A stretch of 64,000 bases of DNA, taken from Antilocapra americana (taxonomy: Eukaryota; Chordata; Mammalia; Artiodactyla; Antilocapridae). A program made the position numbers and the translations under genes. The notes under the pieces are model-generated. The model did not search any database. It worked only from the letters and a program-made list of their open reading frames with translations, and was not told the DNA's origin. The stretch covers positions 8,626,352-8,690,351 of the forward strand of contig ML664161.1 of the NCBI GenBank assembly GCA_007570785.1. Direction: 5' to 3'. Shown in pieces: positions 46,131 to 58,542 of the stretch. How positions within the stretch are numbered: the stretch's first letter is position 1; the number at the start of each line of letters is the position of its first letter.

Positions 46131-47699
46131 TATTCTATGCTGTTCTTTTTTTTTTTTTTTTACAAATTCAAGACATTTTTCTGTTTACTTACAGGGGTCT
46201 TTTGCTTATATTTTTGAGATGTTGTAGAGGGAGCTGTGTTTGCTACCAAACTCCTAGGGCAGGATGTGACAATTTAGTCCTACGCTCCTATCTGAAATCT
46301 GAAAAATGTTAACAAGTGGAGCATCTATAGGCTATGTTTAAAAATAAATTTATATAACAAAGGCTTTTGATACAACCGTGTTTTAACTTTGGAAGATGAA
46401 CTTTTTTTTAATAAAGGTAACCAGTCAGAAAAATTTGTTTAAATTAGGTTGATATGATACAGACTCATAGTGTTCAGTTATGAAAAGCTTTCTGTTAAAA
46501 TAACTATCTGGAAAATTGTCTTCATACATGAGCAGATGTAGTGTGTTTGAGAAATAGTGGAAGATTATAAAATCCCAGGAAATAACACGATTTAATTTGT
46601 TCTTAAGGGGCTCAGTCAGTTTCTCCACAGCTGGTGGGAGAGGGTCTTTGTTAAAAATAACTTCATTGTTCTGGATGTAACTAATTAGGAATTTGCAATT
46701 ATCCAGGCAAGTCTAAGATAAAGTTTGGCTTACTACTCTATATGAAAAGGTGTTACAGTAAATAGATCATAAGGGGAATATTTTCTTAATTGGGAGAACA
46801 AACCACTTTAAGCATCTTGGAAAAATCAGTTTACTTAAAAGCAATGTAAAACTGCAGTATGGGTTGAAAATAGTTCTACTACTGGGCTTTTTCATAGAGG
46901 TGTGGGACTGCCATGTAATAAACGGCAATTTATTCAATACTGTCACACGAACTAGGAATAGTTAGAAGTATATTTTTGTATACAAAATAAGTCACAACAG
47001 TAAGCAAATGTCTACCTCCCCATATCTCATCCCTTTCCCACCAGTTGAGTCCCAGATATGCCTGTTGATTTGCTTTGAATGTTTTCTATTGATATTTGTT
47101 TTGCCACTGTTGTCTCCTCCTGTGAGCACTTGATGCGCAAGTGTTAAAGGCTTAAAAACATCATTATTGCTTTTAACTGCCCATTTCTTCCTCCATATGG
47201 GATTGGGCAAAGTTGTGGAAAGCCTGCCACTGGTATTTAGGTAAGTTTATTATAAATCTTTCTCTTCTACTTTTACTCAAGCAAGTCCTTCCTGGACAGC
47301 TTAGTTCCAGGTATTATGTGAACTGACCCTCAAGAAAAGTAAGTTTCTTTTTAAAATATTTCAAAATATTTATATTGACTTATTCAGACATGAGGTTTTC
47401 AAATATTTGACTTTTTAGAATTCAGACTGACCAGTTTTTATGGTACAGGTTGTAAATGTAGGATCCTCAATATACTTTTAGGGTATTATGCTCCCTTTTA
47501 TCTTATATTGAAAAAAAAATTAAAAACACATTTTATATTTTCTACTATTTAAGTCACTTAAGAGGAAATTGTTAAAAGTCATTAGATGTTACTGTTCCTG
47601 ATTTTTCTGTTTTTCTTGTATCGGGACAAAAAATTCCAATTTAGGGTAATAAAGGTAAATGTTAATCTGAATTAGTGAATCAGAATACGTGAATATGTT
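46131..47699. other. 1.6-kb stretch without gene (presumed intron 1)
   Basis: AT-rich, no gene. Poly-T at about 46147-46162. Nothing else recognised. Confidence 0.5.
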
Positions 47700-48385
47700 G
47701 AATTGGAACACTAGTGTATTGCTGTATTGCTGTTGGGAATGTACAAAGGTAATTTGCTGTGGAAAATAGTTTTGTGGTTTCTCAAAAAGTTAAATATAGA
47801 ATCACCTAGCAATTCCATTCCTAAGTATGTACCCCAAATAATTGAAAGCAGGGACTGAAACTGATACTTGTATACCAGTATTTATAGTGGTATTATTTAG
47901 AATATCTAAAAGGTGAAAAAAAGCCAGATGTCCATTCACAGATGAATGGATAAACATAATGTGGTCTATACATACAGTGGAATATTATTCAACCATAAAA
48001 AGGAATGAAATTCCAATACGTGCTACAACAGAGTTGAACCTTGGAAACATTATGCTGAGTGAAATAAGCCCGACATAAAAGGACAAATATTGCATGTTCC
48101 TGCTTATGTGAGGTCCCTGAAAGAGGCAAATTTATAGAGAAGAAAAGGAGAATAGACATTACCAGGAGCTAAGGGAAGAGGAATAGGTGTTATACTTTGA
48201 TAGGTCCTGAGCTTCTGCTTGGGATAATGAAAAGTTCTGGAAATGAGTAGTGGTGATGGTTGCTCAATATTGTTAATGTACTTCATGTACCTGAAGCCTC
48301 ATGCACCCTGAACCGTGGGATTAAAAATGGTTAAAATGGCAAATGGTATGTATGTTTTATCACAATAAAAAACTGAAAAAAAAAA
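47700..48385 (+). mobile_element. L1M 3' end, sense
   Basis: 'aaattccattcctaagtatg'-type phrases, 'agccagatgtccattcacag', 'gtggaatattattcaaccat', 'ggaaacattatgctgagtga', 'taaaaatggttaaaatggca' and a terminal poly-A after 'cacaataaaaaac' define the 3' end of an L1M element in the same orientation as the presumed host transcript. Confidence 0.88.
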
Positions 48386-49199
48386 AATTGAAGGAGATTT
48401 CTTCCATAAGATTTCAGCTTGCCTCTGTTTGCTCCCCCTTGGTCTACTCCATGCTGGGTATGTAGATGTTCCCCCTCTGTCAGGGTGATTTCCCCTAGGC
48501 CATTTTTGGAGGTCAGCGTTTCCTTATTTTATTAACTGACCTGAATTCAAGAGGAGACTATTTAAAAGAAGGAGATCCCTGGAGAGAGAGAAAAAAAGAA
48601 ATTTTAACATTTAGATGAGCCAGGTAGTTTATTAATATCCACAGACTATGTATATACACAGAGGTGGTTGATTGTGAATTTCACTGTGAGTCGTCCAGAG
48701 AGTAGGATGTACAATCAGACCTGTCGTATTTTCTAACCTTTAATAAACATTTTTTTTAATTTCAAATGTGTAATTTTCCATACTCTAGGGAAAATTTTGA
48801 TTTCCACTTAGAGAAAGGGTCTAAGTTATTTCAGTACTAGTGTTAGAAAAGCGTTTAAGGGAAAAGTGTTCTTCAGTTTGTTAGGCTAAAACTTACTGAG
48901 AGGGGATAGAGTGAAAGAAAGCAAGTATGTAGTATTTTATTCAGCTGAACTTAGTTCTAGCACCTATTAATTTCATAGTGGTGACTGTTCTCTGAGTTGG
49001 TTTTTTGTTTTGCTTCTGAGATACAGATGTTGAGTTTAGGTAGATTACTTATAAAATGATGGTGCAGGATTTTTGTTAAGTGGTTGGATATAAGGATGTG
49101 TAAAGTACATGTTATGAATACCGAAAATATCAGATAAAAATCCAGATGGAAAGACTTTGCTCCAGAGCCATGATTTTAGGTAATTTATCATTTTCTTTA
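48386..49199. other. Stretch without gene (presumed intron 1)
   Basis: No gene or named repeat. Confidence 0.5.
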
Positions 49200-49365
49200 A
49201 TTTCTTCTGGCACTATTTCTATACTTTTCAGAACACTTATCCTTTTTAGTGTGGTCTGATTGTCTCCTTACTTGAGTGTAGGAATGATTACTTATTTACC
49301 TTAATGTCTTTGGAGAGTGCATAGTAAGTGCTCATTGGATGGATGGTTGGATGAATTCCTAGGCT
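49200..49365 (+). mobile_element. L2 3' end, sense
   Basis: 'gattgtctccttacttgagt', 'gagagtgcatagtaagtgct', 'cattggatggatggttggat' follow the L2 3' terminal pattern. Confidence 0.6.
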
Positions 49366-51960
49366 AAATATGCCATTTAAACTTAGTACCTCTTCTCAGA
49401 CACTCAAGTCATTATTTCTCTGCTGAAGTCAATCTTTTTGAAGCATGTATTATAGGCATTGTGTTTCCACGGTTTTCCTGAAAATTTTTTTCCTCATGGT
49501 AGGGATCTAATAAAAAATTAAAGGCACTGAGTCACTTTCAGTGCAAAGCTAGCCTTTCATCTATTGCTATTTTAAAGAAACGAAGATCTCCAGAGAGCAC
49601 ATGGATTTCCCCCCACCATGTTTGTATCATATTGCGGATCGATTTTGAAAAATACAAATAGAACGAATATCTAATATTTCTATTCCTCAAAAAGGGGACC
49701 CTTGATTATGTATGTTTTGCTTGTCTGTTGGAGTCAGTTTGGGAATTATAAATTAAGAAAATTATTTTTGGAAAAAGGTGACATTTCAGGGATTTATAGT
49801 AGTTTAAAATGATCTTCTTATAGGGAAACTCTAGAAGGGAGACATTAAGGGGGCAGGAAAAAACCCAGCATGTGTCTTGCTAAGGGGTTGGGGGTCCAGC
49901 AGAGAGAGCTGATTCTGCTAGACTGGAGGCCAGAGTATTCAGTGCTGAACTAAGCCATGGAGAAAAGGCAAGAGAGTGTATCATGGAAGCCTGAGGTGAA
50001 TGACCTCAGCCACTAGCAGAGAGAGGTAAGCACACCTGAGAAGAGAAGAGTCTCTTGGAGCATCCTAGGGCTAATGTATGGGGCGGAAGGTACATGTGTG
50101 CCTTCATTCATTAAATCTGGGGTGGGATCCGGAATCTTCAGTAGGTGTTTCAGGTGAATTCTGTGATCAGACAACTTTGGGAAACTCAGACTTGGGAACT
50201 CGGCCCTACTGGTAATCTATCTTTTCCAAGTTTTTTACCTGTTGCCTGGAAAGAGGTGAGGTGGGAGGAGTACTTAGGACACGAGAGGACCCTAGTTAGG
50301 ACCCAGGGCAGAACTGAAGGGTTCCTTAGAAGGGTTTAGTGTCATGTTCTTTGGGATAAAATGATAACCACCCTTAGTGGTTTAATATAGAAATGAGGAC
50401 ACTTGTTTGTGAACTAAATCCAGACATTTGGACTGCAAGCCAGATATAAAATAGTGACCAGGAGTTGTTGAGCACATACCACGTGTCAGGGACTTGCATG
50501 TATATAAAACTATGAAAGACAGATAAGATTTCTATTTTTCTATGTTTTCACTGTCTGTTGCAGAAGCCTGATCATACCTGGTGTGCTATAAATGTATGTC
50601 AGTGAACTAAGAGTAGAGGATATGTTCAAAAAGGTTAAAAAGATCACCTGCACTGACTCCGGAACTTTTTTTCAGCTATATCACACTGCTGCTTTAATAG
50701 TTCACATTAAATGTCTTCTTTGTATCTCCAGACTTGGAACAGGGTCTGTTTGCGTTCCCAGGTAGCTGAATGCTAGGGCTAAGTACTAGTTGAATGCCTT
50801 CCATGTGTTCAACCTGTTTATGGTCCAGAAACCTAAAATTTACTTTTGAAACAATAATAATATTCTGGACATCTCCCAAGAGGGAGATTTTCCTAGATTG
50901 TTTTCTGTAATAGCAACTGAACCTTGGAATGAGAGAAACCAGAGAATAAAAGTATGCTTCATAGAAAGTAATATATGAGAAACTCAATATAGTGAGTGGG
51001 AATAATCTAGAGCAGTTGATTAAGAAATGGTAGTGAAGTTTTACCTGATTCAGACATGTGAAAAAGGCTGTGAGCGAGTCCTTTTCACTCCGTGGCAACA
51101 CCGTTTTGTTCATCTCGCATTCTCTCCCTGGTGCCTTTCATTTAAGTTAATTTATATACTGTAAGATTCTGTACTTATAAGCTGCACCTGGGAAAGCAAG
51201 GCCTTGCATTCCTAATACTAACCCTGTCTGTCCTTTTAAGGCTAATAGTTTGTGGTGTTTGGGTTGCACTGAAGGCAGCCACAGGGGTGGGATGAGCCCA
51301 GAACTGACTAGAACGTGTCTCGTCTCTGCAAACGCCAAGAGCAGCTCCCGTGGTGCATAAAAGGTGACCTCAGGATTCAGAGAGGCCCTCTGCTTTCCCA
51401 GACGGCCCAGGCTAAACCTGGGGAGCTGGCAGCCCTAAATGCTTCCTTTGTTAGAAATTATTGCGCTCCCTACTCCATCTTTAGAAAGTGAGTTCACCAA
51501 AGGTGAGTTAAGGACAAGGCTGTGAAGTGGGGCCTGACTTGCTTCCTCTCGCTGTGTCTGTGTGTGGGGCGGTGTGGCTCAAGAGCAATGAAGACGCAGC
51601 GCCCACGGCAGCGTTACCAAACACTGCTGCTTACTCCTTCACAAGACTGCCGCTGATGGTCCAGAAGGGGCCGTGTGCTTCTCTGGGGATTGTGTGCCCA
51701 CAGAATAGGGAGGACTGTGAGAACAGCCTTCTCTTGTTTCTAGAAACCTCTGTCCAGAAGGGAGGCTATAAATGGTAAAATGTCCACGACCTGTTGCCAC
51801 CCCAGAGAGGGGCGCTCTCATGCTGGCCTGCCTACATGCCCTTCCCTCGGTCCAGCTCGGGGCTAGCAGGCCTTTGCCTTGAAATCAGGCTTTCAGAGCT
51901 TGAGGGTGGTGGTCTTCATGACACAGAGTACTATAGGATCTAACTAACTTTAAAAAACAA
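49366..51960. other. 2.6-kb stretch without gene (presumed intron 1)
   Basis: No gene. A weak antisense L2 tail at about 50455-50530 ('ttgttgagcacataccacgt'). At 51480-51510 the sequence 'caccaaag|gtgagtt' is donor-like, preceded by 'tctttag', but no frame or conservation cue supports an exon. The 139-codon minus frame 50694-51113 has no domain I recognise. Confidence 0.5.
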
Positions 51961-51964
51961 AACT

Positions 51965-52175
51965 TTTTTTTTTAATTGAAATATAGTTGATTTAAAATGC
52001 TGTGTTACTTTCAGGTATATAGCGCAGTGAGTCAGTTATACATATGTATATATATCTATTCTTTTTCAGATTCTTTTCTGTTATAGAATACTACAGAATG
52101 TTGAGTATGATTCCCTGTGCTCTACAATAAGTTCTTGTTGATTATCCGTTTTATATATAGGAGTATGTGTGATTG
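51965..52175 (-). mobile_element. Cetartiodactyl L1 3' fragment, antisense
   Basis: 'ttaattgaaatatagttgat', 'actttcaggtatatagcgca', 'tgattccctgtgctctacaa', 'tatccgttttatatatagga' match the reverse complement of a ruminant L1 3' region. Confidence 0.82.
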
Positions 52176-52831
52176 AACTAACTTTTAAGAGCACTTAATT
52201 TTAAAACATCTATTTTATACCTTAAGATGTAAAGGAAACAGTTTTAAGCACTGTAAAAAGGGAGTATGTTTTAATTTTTGAATTTGGGCACTTTTTTTGT
52301 TGTTGTTGTCTTAAGTTTTAAATTGCTTGGATCCCTGCCTATCTAACCCTTTGTACACGTTTACCACTTTCACCTGAAAGTGGAGATTTATTGATACCTA
52401 ATTATTTTGGATAAAAGATACTGAAATTGTCCATGTGTACACTCATATTCAAGGAAATTATGAAATCAGCTTTGAGTCTCCTAGAAAGGAAGTTCAATTT
52501 TTAAAATGCTGCCCTTTTAAAATTATTTAGCTGTTTAATGAATGTGTCTCATTATTTATACTTAGCACATAAAGATACTGGATATGGATATTCTTTTGTT
52601 ATGCCACAAATGAAGACTGATAATTCCAACCCCCTAGCTATATCCCTGAGTTCTGGACCAATGTATTCAACTACAGATAGCTTTACCTTTACCTTAATTC
52701 CCACAGGCGTTTCCACTTAGTCTACCTGCTGTCTTTTTTTTTTTTTAAGAGGCTTATGGGAGCGGGGAGAAGAAATGGATAATAATTTTTAAGGCTTGTG
52801 TCTTAATTCAGGCTTTAATTAGTAACAGATG
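52176..52831. other. Stretch without gene (presumed intron 1)
   Basis: No gene. Poly-T at about 52734-52747. The 60-codon frame 52538-52720 is unremarkable. Confidence 0.5.
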
Positions 52832-53073
52832 TCTTTAATTTGGACTTCCCAGGTGGCGCTAGTGGTAAAGAACCTCCCCTGCCAGTGCAGGAGACAAAAG
52901 AGATGCAGATTCAGTTGCTGAGTTGGGAAGATCCCCTGGAGGAGGGCAGGGTAACCTACTCCAATATTTTTGCCGGGAGAATCCCATGGACAGAGGAACC
53001 CGGTCAGCTGTAGTCTATAGGGTCACAAAGAGTTGAACACGACTGAAGCGACTTAGCACACACACATCTTTAA
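52832..53073 (+). mobile_element. Bov-tA SINE, sense, with 7-bp target duplication
   Basis: Element about 52839-53066: 'ggacttcccaggtggcgcta', 'tgccagtgcaggagacaaaa', 'gaagatcccctggaggaggg', 'gttgaacacgactgaagcga', CA-rich tail. 'tctttaa' at 52832-52838 and 53067-53073. Confidence 0.95.
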
Positions 53074-56000
53074 CACAAGATTTCTTTACTAATGCAGTAG
53101 TTATTTTCAAGTTTATTTGATATTGACATTCTAATCTTGCTATGTGGTTACTGTACTGTAGCTTTAACTGTATTTTAATAATACCTGGGACAGTCTGATA
53201 ATTTTAAAACCTAGTCTTTTAGATTTTTTCATTCGCTTATTAAATTTGTGGAAACAATGTCACTTCCTATTTATGTTTTACTTTCCCATTCTCTTAATTC
53301 AGTTTTCTCAGGAGTGCAAACCCATTATAGCATAGTAGTTGGCTAATAAGAGAAAATTGAGGGTAAAAATAAATCTTCCTTAGATTCCCTTAGCTTCATT
53401 TCGTTTGGAGTAATTTTAGGCCCTGAGTGTTTGCCATTAACGTTCTATTTTTGCGGGCTTTGCTCTCTTGCTTTTGTGAGAAGCAGGGATTGTAGGAGGG
53501 AGTAGAGGAGAGTATGCCAGGTTTGAGAAGGATGTAGTGCCAGTGAAGGTGAGTGAGTTTGTCTCTATTATGTTTTATGTGGGATGATAAGTTTTCCTAA
53601 TTCTAATTTCCACTGAGTCATCTGTGAGTTCAGTAGAGGGGCAATTCTTTGTCTGCTGTCAGATGTTCTGCTTGGAAGATTAATGAACAACCTCTTTTTT
53701 TTTTTTAAAGTGTTTTTAATGCAGATTGGTGTATTTGTATATTTTTAGTTAAGTATCCATTTTGGCCAAGAAATAACTTTCATACCATTTTTTTCAGCAT
53801 ATTAAAAAGCATATTAATAACTTTCTAGAAAGCTTAATCACAAGATAGATTGGATGAAAAGGAAACAGCTTTTAGAGAAACCACTCTCCTTGGAAGTTCT
53901 GTGGTTCTTGTCTGTAAATAATAGCAGAGTATCATGTACAATTTTTTATTTGAGGAGCATGAGAAGCTAATCACTTAACATGGACCCAATGTTTTCGGTA
54001 AGAAGGTAAATCTTTCATCATCATCTGTAGTGGGAGGACTGAGCCTACCTGCTCTGGAAGCTGAGCCCTGAGTTTGAGACCCCAGATTTTCAGCTCTTGC
54101 CGATGTGTAACTCTGGTTAATTACAACATCTTGGTGGCTTTGTCGGTTAAAAGGAATTGTTAGGACTGTTTAGCTCTGTATGATGCTTTGTCAAGTGCTT
54201 AGCAAGAGAGAGCTGCTATTTTATTTTATTCACTGATCACAGACATTTAATCACTGGACATACTTAATAGGATGATAGTTATTTAAAATCATTTTTTCTG
54301 GTATTTTAAAAGTATATATGAATACAAGCCATCAGTTTTGTCTTGACCTTACCCCGACTCCTTGAGTGTTCTTGTTCAAGTTACATCTTTGTACTTCATC
54401 TCCAAAATCATGCTTGAGCTGTTTAGCTTATAAGGGAATGTGGGCATAGAATGGAATAATATATGGAAGAAGCTCTTTGGGGGGTTGGAGGGAGCATGTC
54501 GCAATGCCAAGAAAAGTACTTGAAAAAGTGCTATTTCTACCAGTATTTTTCTTCTTCCCTGCCCACTCCAAGAAAGGTGGTCTCTTTTTAAGTAGATATA
54601 CGGCAGTTTTGCTTCCTCTTCAAAGTCTGGGATCTAAGGAAAGTTGTAATAAAGGAGAGTAGCTCACTGCCTTTCCCGTGGATGTTGCTCTAACTTTTTA
54701 AGAGAGAAGATCCGGCCTTGGCTTTAGTGGGCAAAACCATGGGGCTACAAACCTGCCTTTCATCTCTAGGTCTTCACCTTGAATCTTCATCTCTATGCAG
54801 TGGCATAGAGATGCCACTGCAGGGGAATAGCACGGTGCAGGCTAAGAAAGACCTTGACATATTTCAAGTCTTAGCCACCTTTGTTGCTCACTGCTTCGAT
54901 GCTCATTTCTTTAAAATAACGTAGAATATTTGGCAGAGGTGTCAATGACTAGAATAGTTTTCTCTGCTTTGGCAGTGCCTAAGCCTCACCAATTTCTTAT
55001 AAATTGGAAGCTTAGCTCCAAAAACATAAGAGAAGAAAAACCTGAATTTTAGCTAGTTGTGTACTTGCAGGGTTGTCTTAGACATAAACATAGTTGAATG
55101 GAAAGGATAATAGAGATTGGAGCCTGTGTTGCTCCATGGGAGTGAATGAGCCAGTGTTAGACCTTAATGTTGGGGGAAAAAAACAACCTTCACCATTAAA
55201 AAAAAACAAAACAAAAACAAAAATCAGGCAGTCATTGCAGCTAACTGATGAAAATTAAAGGTCAGTTCCTTCAGCACCCCACCTCGTGCATGCCCCAGGC
55301 CACGTTAATAATGGCAATCCTATTATTTTCTTGCAGTAAGCAGGAAATGCTGTCTACACCCATTAGATTTGTTTGAGTGGCCCCTGGCTGGAAATGAAGA
55401 AAATCTAATTTTCTAACTTGCTAGGAGGAAAAAAAAATCATGCAGTTCTGCATAGAGGTTGACTGGGGGGCTGGAAGAACAGTGTCATTAAAAACAGAAC
55501 TTGATGTTTTTAATCTTGATTATGAGGATGTTTGGCCCTTATGTACATTGAAATCATGAATGGACTTGTATGCAGGTTATGTGTGTAGAAAATCTTTCTG
55601 AATATTGGTCAGAATTGGCTCAGTTCTGGATGTTTTACCACATGTTTGCAGACTGCACAGTTCTCACATAGCTCACTGGCTGCTGGAAACTTGCTGGGTT
55701 AGTTGTTGTTTTTAAGATTGATTTGCTTTTCAAAACCAACATTCATTTTGAAGATATTTGTATATTCGTTAGGGCAATCAGTTACTCAGTTAGTATCAAT
55801 AGCAGGAAGAAAAAAATTGGTAGTATGTTACAGAGAAAGTTAGCCTCTCCTTGCCTTTCAGAGTTGCATTGACTAATCTCATGGCTTTCTTGGTTTTCAC
55901 TGATTCATGTCCTTTGCTTAAAAATGAAATACTTTAAAAAGTATTTTTTTAAGCAGATTGATGGTTTTCCTCCTATATCTTTACATTTTTTAATGAATCA

Positions 56001-57777
56001 GAATATCTTTATTACCATTTGGATATTTGATTTATTGGGATGCTCTGTTCCAGATTCTCAGTTGGTATATAATTTATTTTTCTAAGACAATGTCAGGTTT
56101 TCCCAGGAAATACATAATGAAGAGTCTCTTAAGTTGAAGGGACTTGTTTAAAATCACAAGAGTAGCCAGTACTAGAAGAGCAAGTGTTCCAGTCTTTGTG
56201 TCCAGAGAAGGTAAAAGAAAACCATTCTGTTTTAATGGATCTGTAATTCGTGTGAAACAGGTCCTCTTGTGTTACTTCAGGTCATTGTGTTTGCTTTGCA
56301 TTGACTGTACACTTAGAGTTTTTTCTTTGTTTCCTGAAATGCTAATATTGAAAGGAGTTTGTTTCTGACATCGGCATAGCAAAAGACCAGTGAATCAAGG
56401 GAAGTTTTATGAATATCGTCCTTTTGTCTTATTTCTTAAACTTTTAGCAGTTTGCCTCTAGTGATGAGCATTTTGCCTCTGACGTTTTGCTTCAGGCTGT
56501 CATCATTGTGAACATTTTTCCTAATGTTTATTTTCCTCATTTGTTTGCCACCATCAGTACAAGAAGAAGTAAAGCACGGGATCCTCAGTTTTTGTAGTTA
56601 ACCATGATATTATATGTGTGTTTTGTAAAATAAATTTTGGCGCGAGCACATGGTGTGGTACATATTTGAGGGGACTTTTTAAAATCCAAATTTATATTTC
56701 ATTTTTAAAAGAAATGGTACTTTCTAGTTGCCTTTCCTGTTGTAAAGGTCCCAGTGGGTTTTTTTTTTTTGTTTTTTGACACTTATGAGATTAGTCTTCC
56801 TTGAGACTCATGACAGTGATTACACCCCATGGTGTGGGGAATTTGAAACTTACACATAAAAACGATTTAAAGGGCTTTGGAAACTTATGTGATACTGGGA
56901 GACAGGTGTGTTGATCTAAAAATTTATTCTATTGGGAATTTAAGTTTGAAATATTTGTATGGATTGTTAACTGGCTGGGTGGAATCTGTTCTAGACTGGT
57001 TAAACTATTTGAAGTATATCTGATGTATTTAAGTTTGGCAAGAAATCAGGGCAGAGATACAAGTTAGGCGTTATTATTTATTTTTCTAAGTCAGTAATGC
57101 AATTCATCTTTTGCCATGGAAAAGTAATCATTGAAAACACTATACCTGATAGCCTGTATAAACTTGCTTAACCTGTAGCTTAACGATATTTTTTCCAGGA
57201 TGTTGACCGGATGATTGCCTATAAGGATGTTTATCTATAGTCCAGTGAATTAAAACCTTTAGGGGAATAGAGGGTGTGTATCATTTATTCCTAGGGTTGT
57301 TCTTTTGAGTGGTTTAGTTACTGAGAGCCTTTGTTTTGAAATGTTTCAAATCAGTTAGGCATCTTTTGACCTAAATCTTTCAGCCTTCAACTTTCAGGAA
57401 TACATACTTGGAATAGCAAGAATGTGAAGATTTAACCAGGTAGTCAGTTCCTGTTAGCTGTGAGAGTGCCTGAGCCTCAAATTGATTGGTGTTTACTAAA
57501 CACTTGTGTTTTTGCAGAAAGTTGTTCCATCATGAAGAGAGGGCCCTCATAGTGAACTGTCGTAGAGAACCAGTTGACACTGAGTTCTCTCAGGATTCTC
57601 ATGACTCAGTCTTGTGAATGTCTGAATAAGTATAAGCGATGGAAGAGGATACATTTCAGATGAAATGATTATTCTTTTGATGTTGGTGAGCCCTTGTCTT
57701 GGGGTGGTAGTGCTGTTTTCACACTTGTAGGTGCTTTCAGAGAAGAAGTGGTAGTGGTGAAGGACAGGAAGAGTATC
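53074..57777. other. 4.7-kb stretch without gene (presumed intron 1)
   Basis: No gene and no repeat I can confidently name; young ruminant repeats are absent. Poly-T at about 53693-53707 and 56760-56770. Contains the paired hairpin motif at 54788-54820. Short frames (54477-54662, 54718-54924, 56144-56368) carry no signature. Confidence 0.5.
54788..54820 (+). other. Two overlapping, mutually exclusive hairpins
   Basis: Hairpin A: perfect 11-bp stem 'catctctatgc' (54788-54798) with 'gcatagagatg' (54803-54813), loop 'agtg'. Hairpin B: perfect 10-bp stem 'gcagtggcat' (54797-54806) with 'atgccactgc' (54811-54820), loop 'agag'. They share bases and cannot form together. No known RNA family recognised. 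Confidence 0.9.
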
Positions 57778-57925
57778 AGAGGGGGACGACAGAGGATGAG
57801 ATGGCTGGCTGGCATCACTGACTCGATGGACATGAGTTTGAGCAAGCTCTGGGAGTTGGTGATGGACAGGGAAGCCTGGCGTGCTGCAGTCCACGGGGTC
57901 GCAAAGAGTCGGACACGACTGAACT
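57778..57925 (+). mobile_element. BovB LINE 3' terminal fragment, sense
   Basis: 'gacgacagaggatgagatgg', 'atcactgactcgatggacat', 'cgtgctgcagtccacggggt', 'agagtcggacacgactgaac'. Only the last 150 bp of BovB; well preserved, so young. No clear target duplication found. Confidence 0.95.
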
Positions 57926-58154
57926 GGACTGATGAGTTAAGTCTACACCCATGCTTTCCTCCCTGGTGATGAGGCTGCCTGCCCACTTTGGTGAGAGAAA
58001 AGTCTAGTGGCCCACCCCACATTTTTCCCTTAGCAGTAGAAGGTTGTAGGAACTGATGAGTTGCGTGAACTAGTATCTGAAACCTAGAGAGCCTTCAGTT
58101 CAGTTAGAACTAGTGTGTGTGTGTGTTTGACTCTAGCCAATGTAGCAGTGTCTC

Positions 58155-58262
58155 CACTGTTACAGAAATTCCATGAGGACAGGTACCATGTCTTTCCTTT
58201 TCTCTTTGTGCAGTGGCAGACAAGTGCTTAGTAAGTGTTTCTTGAATAAATGGCCTAATTAC
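58155..58262 (+). mobile_element. L2 3' end, sense
   Basis: 'ccatgaggacaggtaccatg', 'cagtggcagacaagtgctta' and 'gtaagtgtttcttgaataaa' match the L2 3' terminal pattern. A TG run lies just before it at about 58111-58124. Confidence 0.7.
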
Positions 58263-58495
58263 TGAGCAAAACATAATGTTGTTTTGACACTGATATAACA
58301 TGTGTTTGAACCAGGAGAAAATTTGTTTGCTTTCAGTTTTAAAACTCTGTTCCAATTCTTGGAAGAAATATGGAATTTTCAATTTAAAATAACTGATACC
58401 TGAAAATAAGTGAAGATTGAAAAATTTTGAGTGTCCAGTGATAGTGAAGAACTATTTGTCTTGCAAGTAACAGAAACACTAAAACTAGCTCAAGG

Positions 58496-58542
58496 CCCCC
58501 CCCCCCCCCCCCGGGCCCCCCCCCCCCCCCCCAAAAAAAAAA
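58496..58542 (+). repeat. C17-GGG-C17-A10 homopolymer block
   Basis: Two runs of 17 C around GGG, followed by ten A. The symmetrical mononucleotide runs are unusual in this otherwise complex sequence. The minus strand reads as polyG. The frame through it (58431-58652) gives only proline-rich artefact. Confidence 0.9.

Noticed and set aside
50694..51113. A 139-codon minus-strand frame as a possible gene
   Set aside because: No recognisable domain, AT-rich codon use, no promoter or splice context, and it lies in presumed intron.
51480..51510. Possible cryptic exon ending at 'caccaaag|gtgagtt'
   Set aside because: A donor-like hexamer alone is common; no supporting acceptor with a good pyrimidine tract or coding frame was found.
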